The notes under the pieces are model-generated. The model had not been told where the DNA came from and did no database searches. It saw only the letters and a list, made by a program, of their open reading frames with translations. From contig DGTF01000068.1 in NCBI GenBank assembly GCA_002394235.1, positions 37,897-68,920 on the forward strand: a stretch of 31,024 nt of DNA, read 5' to 3'. The stretch comes from Eubacterium sp. UBA4343. GTDB lineage: Bacteria; Bacillota; Clostridia; Lachnospirales; Lachnospiraceae. The position numbers and the translations under genes are program-made. Shown piece after piece: positions 7,306 to 14,755 of this stretch. Within the stretch, counting starts at the first letter, position 1; each line of letters starts with the position of its first letter.

Positions 7306-8287
7306 TCTTATCCGCCTCCCATTCCGGTGTGTACTGGAAACACTTCGCATAATGTCCCGCCTCTACATTGACGATCCACGGATCATGTTCGGCGCACGCC
7401 GCCTTCTTTTCCGTGCATCTGTCGCAGAAGCTGCATCCGGTCGGCAGATCGGATGGATCGCAGACCATTCCCGGAATCACGTGAAGACGCTTCACTTCCT
7501 TGTCCAGACTTGGAATAGACTGATACAATGCCCTGGTATATGGGTGTTTCGGATTATCGAACACCTGCTCGGTTGTACCGTATTCCACGATCTCCCCCGC
7601 ATACATTACGGCGCAGTGATCGCACATCTCTGCCACCACACCCAGATCGTGGGTAATCAGAATCATCGAAGTTCCCTTCTCCTTCTGAAGTTTTCGCATC
7701 ATGTCAAGGATCTGTGCCTGAATCGTTACATCCAGTGCTGTGGTCGGCTCATCAGCAATCAAAAGATCCGGCTCGCAGGCAAGGGCAATCGCAATCACAA
7801 TCCTCTGCTTCATGCCGCCGGAAAACTGATGCGGATACTCCTTATATCGTTCCGGGACGATTCCTACCATGGCAAGCATTTCCTGCGCACGCTTCAACGC
7901 CTCTGCCTTCGAGCAGTTGTCATGAAGCTCCACTACCTCGGCGATCTGATCGCCGACAGTTTTCACAGGGTTCAGAGCCGTCATAGGATCCTGGAAGATC
8001 ATGGAGATCTTCTTGCCCCGGATAGCACGCATCTCTTTTTCAGAGCACTTCATCAGATCCTTTCCCTCAAAATTAATGCTGCCCTGAATAACATGACCGA
8101 CTTTAGGCGGCAGAAGCCGCATGATTCCAAGAGCCGTCGTAGTCTTGCCGGCTCCGGTCTCGCCGACCAGACCAAGGATTTCTCCTTTTTCCAGAGAGAG
8201 ATTAATTTTATTTACGGCTTCGACAACCTCTTCATCGGTTTCATAATGTATTACAAGATCTCTGATATCTAATATTCTCTCACCCAT
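7298..8287 (-). CDS. Dpp/Opp-type ABC transporter ATPase (DppD-like)
   Basis: The protein is 329 residues; AAGGAG stands before ATG 8287. It has Walker [10 protein letters not shown], a normal signature [15 protein letters not shown], Walker B LLIADEP and ITHDLGVV. The C-terminus has the oligopeptide ATPase extension with GCSFCDRC. It starts 13 bases after the permease stop and overlaps the next ATPase gene by 8 bases. Since its signature is intact while the partner ATPase has LDGGR, the two nucleotide sites of the transporter may be unequal. The substrate is not evident from the sequence. Confidence 0.92.
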   Translation of the reverse strand: MGERILDIRDLVIHYETDEEVVEAVNKINLSLEKGEILGLVGETGAGKTTTALGIMRLLPPKVGHVIQGSINFEGKDLMKCSEKEMRAIRGKKISMIFQDPMTALNPVKTVGDQIAEVVELHDNCSKAEALKRAQEMLAMVGIVPERYKEYPHQFSGGMKQRIVIAIALACEPDLLIADEPTTALDVTIQAQILDMMRKLQKEKGTSMILITHDLGVVAEMCDHCAVMYAGEIVEYGTTEQVFDNPKHPYTRALYQSIPSLDKEVKRLHVIPGMVCDPSDLPTGCSFCDRCTEKKAACAEHDPWIVNVEAGHYAKCFQYTPEWEADKNE

Positions 8288-8300
8288 TTTCGCCGTCTCC

Positions 8301-9209
8301 TTAATTCATCTTCGGGTCAAATGCATCACGGAGACCATCGCCCATCAGATTAAATGCAAAGCAGGTAACCATGATCATCAGCGCCGGGAATACCATCATA
8401 TAGGGTGCTGATGTCAGATAAGATTTTCCGTCGTTCAGAATCAGTCCCCATTCCGGTGTAGGAGCAGCAAGACCGACGCCAATGTAGCTCATGGAAGACA
8501 TCATCATGATCGAAACTGCAAGGAATCCGACAAAGAAAATGACCATAATACCGGCAGCATTCGGAATCATATGTTTCATGATCAGCTGGAACTTGCTGCA
8601 TCCGATCGCCTCAGAAGATTCGATGTAGTCGTTTCCACGCACCCGGAGAATCGCAGCGCGGTTGTTACGCGCCATGGTGGGCATCGAAGCAAACATAATT
8701 GCAGCGACCAGCTGAGGAATACCATTTCCGAGGACGGCTACGATGCACATTGCCATCATGATCATCGGAATGGCCTGGAAGATATCCATGATCCGCATGA
8801 TGATCGTATCCACTTTACCGCCGAAATATCCCGCAATGATACCAAGCAATCCGCCGCTGAACAGCGCCGCCAGCGTACAGAAAACCGCTATCAGCAGGGA
8901 ATATCTTGCGCCATAGATACACCGGCTGAAGATATCGCGCCCGAACTGATCGGTACCGAACAGATGGACGGCGCTCGGCTTCTGCATCATTGCCGTATAG
9001 TCCTGCGACTGATAGTCATAAGGAGCAATCACCGGCGCAAGAATCGCGATCACAATCAGTGCCGCAACAATGATCAGTCCGACAAGCGCAGTCGGATTTC
9101 TGCGGAAACGCTTCCATGCTTCATAGGATGGGGTAATCCTCTTTGGTCTTTTACGTCTTGCATTCTTTCTTTCAATTTTCTCCATCGCGGGAGTATGCAT
9201 TTTTGCCAT
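8301..9209 (-). CDS. Dpp/Opp-type ABC transporter permease (DppC-like)
   Basis: The protein is 302 residues; GGGAGG precedes ATG 9209. A basic cytosolic N-terminus (ERKNARRKRPKR) leads into a first helix (ALVGLIIVAALIVIAILAPVIAPY). An extracytoplasmic stretch with LFGTDQFGRDIFSR follows, which is the DppC/OppC hallmark. About five more helices follow; the EAA-type coupling loop is near EAIGCSKFQLIMKHMIPNA. It pairs with the DppB-like permease to form the membrane channel. It lies 15 bases after that gene and 13 before the first ATPase. Confidence 0.93.
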   Translation of the reverse strand: MAKMHTPAMEKIERKNARRKRPKRITPSYEAWKRFRRNPTALVGLIIVAALIVIAILAPVIAPYDYQSQDYTAMMQKPSAVHLFGTDQFGRDIFSRCIYGARYSLLIAVFCTLAALFSGGLLGIIAGYFGGKVDTIIMRIMDIFQAIPMIMMAMCIVAVLGNGIPQLVAAIMFASMPTMARNNRAAILRVRGNDYIESSEAIGCSKFQLIMKHMIPNAAGIMVIFFVGFLAVSIMMMSSMSYIGVGLAAPTPEWGLILNDGKSYLTSAPYMMVFPALMIMVTCFAFNLMGDGLRDAFDPKMN

Positions 9210-9224
9210 TTTTATCTGCCTCCC

Positions 9225-10193
9225 TTAAGCAACCGCCGGTTTGGCTTTCTTCTGTTTCTTCTCACCGGCAATAATTGTCGTTTTCAGTCTCGGATCAATC
9301 AATACGAACGCGATATCTACCAGCAGGTTGATCACAACCAGAACAATGGCGATGATCAGCGCCCCTCCAAGAATGGATGGATAATTTCTCTGTGTGATAG
9401 AGTCGACAATATATTTACCGACTCCCGGAACTCCGAAGACGGTCTCAACAACCATGCCGCCGCCGATCGAGTTGCCCAGAGAAGTTCCGACGGACTGTGC
9501 CACCGGAATCATCGCATTGCGAAGTGCATGATGATATGTAATGTTATGTTCGGTCTGGCCTTTGGCTCTTGCCGTCCGGATATAGTCTTCACCGAGAACC
9601 TCCAGCATGGAAGACCGCGTAATACGGGTATAGCTCGCAATGGACGGAAGTCCGATACAAAGCATCGGCATGATATAGCCAAGCGGATTTTCTATGCCGG
9701 ATGTCGGAAGGACATGCAGCTTTACTGCGAATACCAGGATCAGAACGAGACCGACAACGAACTCCGGCACTGACTGGAAGAACATCGAGATGACAAGAAC
9801 AAGTGAGTCTATCCATGTGTATTTCTTCAGAGCAGATATGATTCCCAGAATTATTCCCAGAAACGCGCCGATTGCTACTGCTCCGAGCGTTATTATTCCG
9901 GAGGTTTTCAGCCTCGGAAGAATCTCTGAGAGAACCGGTTCGCCCGTTCTGTAGGAATTGCCGAAATCGCCATGACATACGCCGCCGATATATCTCACAT
10001 ATTGTACCAGCACGGGATCATTCAGTCCCAACTCTTCTCTTTTCTCATCGATCTGCTCCTGCGTAGCATTGTTGCCCAGAATCTGTCTGGCCGGATCACC
10101 GGGGGTGACCGTTTTCAGGGCAAAGATGATTGCCGAAACGCCAATCAGGATCGGGATGAGAAGAAGAATACGTTTGATAATATATTTGAACAT
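9225..10193 (-). CDS. Dpp/Opp-type ABC transporter permease (DppB-like)
   Basis: The protein is 322 residues from ATG 10193 (MFKYIIKRILLL), with GGGAGA 7 bases upstream; an in-frame start 15 codons earlier lacks a ribosome site. The N-terminal helix is followed by TPGDPARQILGN and LGLNDPVLVQYVRY, typical of DppB/OppB. The coupling loop RTARAKGQTEHNITYHHALRNA is clear, and six membrane helices are expected. The C-terminus is rich in Lys and Ala (GEKKQKKAKPAVA). A terminator hairpin at 10236-10278 lies between the binding protein gene and this gene, so the membrane components are probably made at lower levels than the binding protein. Confidence 0.93.
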   Translation of the reverse strand: MFKYIIKRILLLIPILIGVSAIIFALKTVTPGDPARQILGNNATQEQIDEKREELGLNDPVLVQYVRYIGGVCHGDFGNSYRTGEPVLSEILPRLKTSGIITLGAVAIGAFLGIILGIISALKKYTWIDSLVLVISMFFQSVPEFVVGLVLILVFAVKLHVLPTSGIENPLGYIMPMLCIGLPSIASYTRITRSSMLEVLGEDYIRTARAKGQTEHNITYHHALRNAMIPVAQSVGTSLGNSIGGGMVVETVFGVPGVGKYIVDSITQRNYPSILGGALIIAIVLVVINLLVDIAFVLIDPRLKTTIIAGEKKQKKAKPAVA

Positions 10194-10235
10194 AATTTTT
10201 CTCCCTGTTTGATAAAGATGAATCCTGTTTTTTCT

Positions 10236-10278
10236 CAAAAACAGAGCACCGTGAAGGTGACCCCTCCATGGTGCTCTG
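10236..10278 (-). terminator. Intrinsic terminator/attenuator between SBP and permease genes
   Basis: On the minus strand, CAGAGCACC (10278-10270) pairs perfectly with GGTGCTCTG (10250-10242) across a 19-base loop, and TTTTT follows. It sits 43 bases before the DppB-like start. Such read-through terminators commonly raise the ratio of binding protein to permease. A separate 14-base perfect palindrome, ATTCAGATCTGAAT, lies at 10298-10311. Confidence 0.75.
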
Positions 10279-10356
10279 ACGATGATTCCTATGGAAGATT
10301 CAGATCTGAATTTTTCTGTTATTCAGTGAATCTGATCGATGTCCGGGGCCAGACGC

Positions 10357-12036
10357 TTACTCCGCCTCGTAGAAGTTGGTGGCATCCAGGAATCCGCGTT
10401 CTCTGGTCGTGTATCCCTTCAGATTCTTTGCCAGGATTGAAGCTTTCATCTCCGGATAGAGATTGGAAACCATGCACTGCTCCTTCATGGTCTTCTCGAG
10501 CGCTCCAGCCTCTTCCTTCGCCTTTGCGGTATCGGTCTCCTCGATCAGCTGTGTGATTGCCGCGTCGATCTCCGGTGTGGTGACCTTAGGTCCGCCGATG
10601 ACAAATCCGGAATCAATGGTCGCCTGCTGCATGAAACACATCAGTGTAGGATATCTCTCGGCGGTGTACTCTCCAACCATGATGAGATCATAATTTCCGC
10701 CGAATGCATTCTGTACAAAGGTCGGGGTATCGGTAATATCGATCTTCAGGGTGATGCCGATCTTGGAAAGGTTCTCCTGCATAACAGTATAGATTGGGTT
10801 TACATCCTGAAGGCCGATGGCGGTCAGCTCAACCGATCCGTCAGTTGCGATGCCGGCATCCTCCAGAATCTTCTTTGCTCCATCGATATCGACAGCCCTT
10901 TCTTCTGTCGTGTAGGTCTGGTTGTAATATGGACTGTCATCCTCAAAATAGCCCAGCGCCGGTTTGCCGAAACCTGCGGTTCCGACCTGTGCAATCGCGT
11001 CAAAATCAAGTGCCTTGTCGATCGCCTGGCGAAGCGCAAGCTCCTTTGTCGGATGAGAATCTGTCATGTTGTACCAGAGGTGTGCCACCTGTCCGAAGGT
11101 GTATACGCAAGTCTGTACGGCGTCGTTATCCTTGAAGGTCGCCGCCTGTGATACCGGCATGTCATATGCCACCTGCGCGTCGCCGGACTCCACAGCCATC
11201 TCACGTGCCGCCGCATCATTGGTGAATGTAAAGGTAATCGTCTTATAGTATCCCTTGTAATCCTTGTTCCAGTAATTATCATTTCTTTCAAGGACAATGT
11301 TCTGTCCCTGATTCCAGGATTTGAATTTGTACTTTCCGCATCCCATCACCGGGTTCTTGCATGCCGCGTCCAGTCCGCCGGCTGCGTTTACCTCATCCTC
11401 GCTGACGATTCCGAAGTTGGTCATCGTCATCATCTCCAGCATGGCTGGAGCGGCAATGTTATACTCAATCGTAACCTTGTTGTCCGCGTCCTTCGTGGCT
11501 CCGACCAGGAAACGTCCGGTATCCGAGGTGGCCGAAGCAGTCTTCCATACGTTTACGGAATATACAACGTCGTCCGCCGTCAGCGGAGATCCGTCAGTCA
11601 TTGTCACTCCGTCACGAAGCGTAAACTGCAGATGCGTTCCGTCCGTCCAGTTCCACTCCGTTGCAAGCTCCGGAATAATCTCACCTGTCTTCTGATCCTT
11701 GGCAACCAGAGTATCCAGGATCGCACCGCTGACGATCTGCTCCTCATTTTCCGTTGTGCCGTTACCGGCTCCCCAGATTGCGGAGGGCTCCGAAGCCAGG
11801 CCAATCGTGATGTTTTTGTCTGTCACCTCTGTATTGGCCGGGTCAGTGTTTGCAGTCAGGACTCCCGCAGCCTGTGCATTTGCGTCCGCCTGAGCCTGAC
11901 CGGATGTTGCTACAACCGCATTAGAGGTTGAGGCAGCTCCGTTTGAAGATGCATCGGAAGCTTTGCTCCCGCACCCCGCCATGGAAAACGCCATCACCCC
12001 GGCGAGTCCCATCATTGCCATTTTCCCGAGTTTCAT
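10357..12036 (-). CDS. Family 5 solute-binding lipoprotein of the Dpp/Opp-type transporter
   Basis: The protein is 559 residues; AAAGGAGGAG precedes ATG 12036. The N-terminus is a lipoprotein signal peptide ending FSMAGC, with lipid attachment at Cys22. A Ser/Ala/Asn/Gln-rich linker follows to about residue 65. The mature part has the SBP family 5 pattern: GLASEPSAIW, then LATEWNWTDGTHLQFTLRDGV, and later LRQAIDKALDFDAIAQ. It would be anchored outside the membrane and deliver ligand to the two permeases. Family 5 proteins bind peptides, nickel complexes, opines or oligosaccharides, so the ligand cannot be told from the sequence. It follows the AraC-GH39 regulator after a 262-base leader, which is compatible with control by that regulator and a carbohydrate ligand, but this is not proof. 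Confidence 0.9.
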   Translation of the reverse strand: MKLGKMAMMGLAGVMAFSMAGCGSKASDASSNGAASTSNAVVATSGQAQADANAQAAGVLTANTDPANTEVTDKNITIGLASEPSAIWGAGNGTTENEEQIVSGAILDTLVAKDQKTGEIIPELATEWNWTDGTHLQFTLRDGVTMTDGSPLTADDVVYSVNVWKTASATSDTGRFLVGATKDADNKVTIEYNIAAPAMLEMMTMTNFGIVSEDEVNAAGGLDAACKNPVMGCGKYKFKSWNQGQNIVLERNDNYWNKDYKGYYKTITFTFTNDAAAREMAVESGDAQVAYDMPVSQAATFKDNDAVQTCVYTFGQVAHLWYNMTDSHPTKELALRQAIDKALDFDAIAQVGTAGFGKPALGYFEDDSPYYNQTYTTEERAVDIDGAKKILEDAGIATDGSVELTAIGLQDVNPIYTVMQENLSKIGITLKIDITDTPTFVQNAFGGNYDLIMVGEYTAERYPTLMCFMQQATIDSGFVIGGPKVTTPEIDAAITQLIEETDTAKAKEEAGALEKTMKEQCMVSNLYPEMKASILAKNLKGYTTRERGFLDATNFYEAE

Positions 12037-12065
12037 TCTTCTCCTCCTTTAATGATTCGTGAAAG

Positions 12066-12088
12066 ACAGTTGTTCCTTCTCCAACTGT
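12066..12088 (-). other. Hairpin in the leader of the binding-protein gene
   Basis: ACAGTTG (12066-12072) and CAACTGT (12082-12088) form a perfect 7-bp inverted repeat with a 9-base loop. It lies about 20 bases before the SBP ribosome site and immediately downstream of a possible extended -10 box. No T-tract follows, so it is not a terminator. It could be an operator or a 5' mRNA stabiliser. Confidence 0.45.
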
Positions 12089-12092
12089 GATC

Positions 12093-12101
12093 ATTGTATC
12101 A
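12093..12101 (-). promoter_or_regulatory. Possible extended -10 promoter for the ABC transporter operon
   Basis: On the minus strand the sequence reads TGATACAAT, an extended -10 box (TGn plus TACAAT, five of six matches). No good -35 box stands 17 bases upstream, which would fit activator dependence. It lies 57 bases before the SBP start codon. Confidence 0.35.
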
Positions 12102-12181
12102 GGTGTGCTGTTTTTTATATTCTCCGCAATTTGTTCCTTTTCCATCAGAAAATGACTTCATGCGAAGATTTGTCTGAAAGG

Positions 12182-12198
12182 AGGTCAAAATATGACAG
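12182..12198. promoter_or_regulatory. Copy of the TATTTTGACCT motif in the leader of the ABC transporter operon
   Basis: On the minus strand this region reads TGTCATATTTTGACCT, part of a 17-base sequence (12181-12197) also found exactly at 5972-5988. A shorter 11-base version occurs at 25616-25626. It contains GTCA-N5-TGAC dyad symmetry. All three copies lie between genes or at a gene end. It could be a binding site, but there is no direct evidence of which protein would bind. Confidence 0.25.
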
Positions 12199-12298
12199 GT
12201 CAGGTGGTGGTTTTTGTCTGCTTCTCAGACTGGTCTCTGCGATCCGAGTTTTCAACCGGCCATCCAGTTTAATAAATCTGACTGGTGCCTTCTTCTGT

Positions 12299-14716
12299 CT
12301 ATCTGACTTTGTGAATCCGGATAACGGCGATCTCGTTCGGCTGCAGTTGTTCTTCAATCATGAGCACTCCACCGATCGCCTCTGTTCTGCAAATTGTCAT
12401 GTTCGGCTCGCAGGCTCTGCGGAAATACTTGATGTCATTTCGCGACGGTTCCTTCTCAAAATCCAGATCCTCCCAGATCTTCAGCACACTCCCATAGTCA
12501 TCGTTGATCCGATACATCTTGACGGTGTACTCCCCGTCGACAGCATCTGATATCCGGATCCGGATATTGATTTTTTTACGCTCCTCATAGTATTTCCACA
12601 TGTTTGAACGGTCCAACTCGGTTTCATTTGTCAGGTAGTAGTTGTAATTCAACCGCTGCTGATTGTGACAGACTACCGCATAGTTGTCATGCCGGTCAGT
12701 CGTCACTAGATAATTCCTGGTTTTCCCAAGATAATACGGAAAAAGCCTGTGATTCATAAAATCAAAGGCAAAGGCAGCCGGCTTCAGAATTCCGTCATTA
12801 GTCAGAAGCCCTGTCCCTCCGAACAGGATATCCGAAGTATCGAAATAGCTGAACACACGATCACTGCCTGCCCCATAGCCCATCTCGTCCACCAGACCAT
12901 AAACGTCGATAATATTTTTTATAATATATGCGCCCTTGAAGGTTGTATCATTGATGTAATTTCGTACACTTGGTGTCAGATTCCACTCATTCACATACAC
13001 CGGAACATCAGAAAAACCGGCTTCACGGATCAGTTTTTTCTCCCGGGTCAGCATATGCAGCAGAGCCTCATTGTCCGTTGTCCTTTTTGCGAATTCATCG
13101 AGTCCATCCCCGCCTCTCTCATATCCATAATACATGATCGATATAAAATCAGGCCTGTTTCCCTCCAGGTTCCACCGTTTCAGAAAATCTGCTCTTCTTT
13201 CCGCGCCGGCATCCATGCGAATGCTGTATCCGCCGAACTGGATCTTCTCATTGCATTCCTTAATCAGTCTTTTTGTGACCCGGAACTTCTCCAGATACAG
13301 CTCGTTGTACTTGTCGGGTTCTCTTCTCAGATCCTCGTCATACCAGAGCTCCATCTTCCAGTCGTCAAGTGCGTCCTGCCCATAACGGTTTGACAAATGG
13401 CGGAGAAAGGCTCTCATCAGTCTCTCCCACATCTCCATGGTTTCCTGCTTCGGCCACCCGCTTTCCTCCGCTCCGGGACTGATTCTTCCGATTTCATAGT
13501 GGAGAACATCCGGCTTCATCCCCAGTTCGATAAACGGCTTCATCCCCTGCTCCAGAATGAAATCGAGGATCGAATCAATCTGGCTGAAGTGGTAGTCCGC
13601 CTCCTGCGTAGGATCGATATACAGCTCTCTGGAAAAAATATTCCAGAACCGCACATATTCAAATCCCAGTGCCTGATGCAGAATCAGGAGCTGTTCCCGA
13701 ACCGCGGAATTCAGTATCGCAGCTGCAGATCCGAAATTGATGATTTTGTCCCAGAACATCTGCAGCGGCTCACTTTGCTGTGCTGAAAAATTGCCGGAAC
13801 AAATCGCCGCATGCGCATCCCCTGTGTCTTTCTCCGTTTTTTCGACCAGTACCTTTTCCAGTTTCTTCTCCAGTGTCTTCCAGCGAACCTCATTCTCCTT
13901 CTTCTTATCGGAAGACGTGGACTTCTTCCGGAACTCCGAAGGTGTCACTCCATACGCCTTCTTAAAGTCTTTATTGAAAAGTGCCGCCGAGGTAAAACCG
14001 TTGTTATATGCGATCCGCGTGATCGGCGCGTCAGTATAAAGCAAATCATCCGCCGCATGGTACACCCTGACATTGGTCAGATAACTTGCGAAACTCATCC
14101 CATAATTCTTCTTGAAAAACCGGGAGAGGTACCCGTTCGACAGAAAGAGCTTCTCGGAAAGATCCTTCATGCTGATCGCCTGATCATAATTTGCATAAAT
14201 ATAGTTGTTAATCTGCTGCAGCCTCTCCTCGTAGCGGTCACCTTCTTCTGCATCTGCCTCGATGTCATTTCCGGGTTTTATCATAAAATTTGCAGTCAGG
14301 TTGTTCAGAATCGCATAGCAATCGCTCAGATAACTGAAACTTGCAGAATTCTCTCCCGTCTCAATGTAGTGATTCAGCATTCTGCGAAGAAGAATCCTGA
14401 GATCTTCATAGCGCCCGTTCTCAGACACGGAGGAATCGCACCAAAAAATCACGTCGCGGGTTTGCATGGTTTCGGAGATCAGCGAGGTGTCGAACATCTG
14501 AATCATAAAGAGAACCTCTCCTGCCGAACGGAGCACATGCCGTTTATTGGCGTTCACAATCAGAATATCTTCCTTTTTCATATGTGAGATCTTATTTTCA
14601 ACACTGACCTCCAGACTTCCCTCCAGTACAAAGACCAGCACCATCTCCTGTCGGAAATTCTCCACTCCGTTGGCCTGATCATATACTTCTGTTCTGAACT
14701 TTTCTTTTCCGATCAT
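12299..14716 (-). CDS. AraC-family regulator fused to a GH39 (XynB-type) domain, likely xyloside sensor
   Basis: The protein is 805 residues; AGGAGA lies 10 bases before ATG 14716. Residues 10-90 form a cupin-like sensor (AraC N-terminal type). Residues 165-265 are the double helix-turn-helix AraC DNA-binding domain (SMKDLSEKLFLSNGYLSRFF; IAYNNGFTSAALFNKDFK). A charged linker leads into a full-length GH39 beta-xylosidase-like region from about 320 to the end, recognisable by YVRFWNIFSREL and VYVNEWN. The acid/base motif WNEPN reads WYDED (458-462), so the acid/base Glu is changed to Asp460. The nucleophile Glu577 in NEWN remains. The enzyme is therefore probably weak or inactive and may serve as a ligand-binding domain. 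It is in an operon with the GH106-like gene (39-base gap) and precedes the ABC transporter genes. A paralogue lies at 28538-30922. Confidence 0.88.
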   Translation of the reverse strand: MIGKEKFRTEVYDQANGVENFRQEMVLVFVLEGSLEVSVENKISHMKKEDILIVNANKRHVLRSAGEVLFMIQMFDTSLISETMQTRDVIFWCDSSVSENGRYEDLRILLRRMLNHYIETGENSASFSYLSDCYAILNNLTANFMIKPGNDIEADAEEGDRYEERLQQINNYIYANYDQAISMKDLSEKLFLSNGYLSRFFKKNYGMSFASYLTNVRVYHAADDLLYTDAPITRIAYNNGFTSAALFNKDFKKAYGVTPSEFRKKSTSSDKKKENEVRWKTLEKKLEKVLVEKTEKDTGDAHAAICSGNFSAQQSEPLQMFWDKIINFGSAAAILNSAVREQLLILHQALGFEYVRFWNIFSRELYIDPTQEADYHFSQIDSILDFILEQGMKPFIELGMKPDVLHYEIGRISPGAEESGWPKQETMEMWERLMRAFLRHLSNRYGQDALDDWKMELWYDEDLRREPDKYNELYLEKFRVTKRLIKECNEKIQFGGYSIRMDAGAERRADFLKRWNLEGNRPDFISIMYYGYERGGDGLDEFAKRTTDNEALLHMLTREKKLIREAGFSDVPVYVNEWNLTPSVRNYINDTTFKGAYIIKNIIDVYGLVDEMGYGAGSDRVFSYFDTSDILFGGTGLLTNDGILKPAAFAFDFMNHRLFPYYLGKTRNYLVTTDRHDNYAVVCHNQQRLNYNYYLTNETELDRSNMWKYYEERKKINIRIRISDAVDGEYTVKMYRINDDYGSVLKIWEDLDFEKEPSRNDIKYFRRACEPNMTICRTEAIGGVLMIEEQLQPNEIAVIRIHKVR

Positions 14717-14755
14717 TGTTCTCTGTTCTCCTGAATCAAATGAAATACTACTCCT

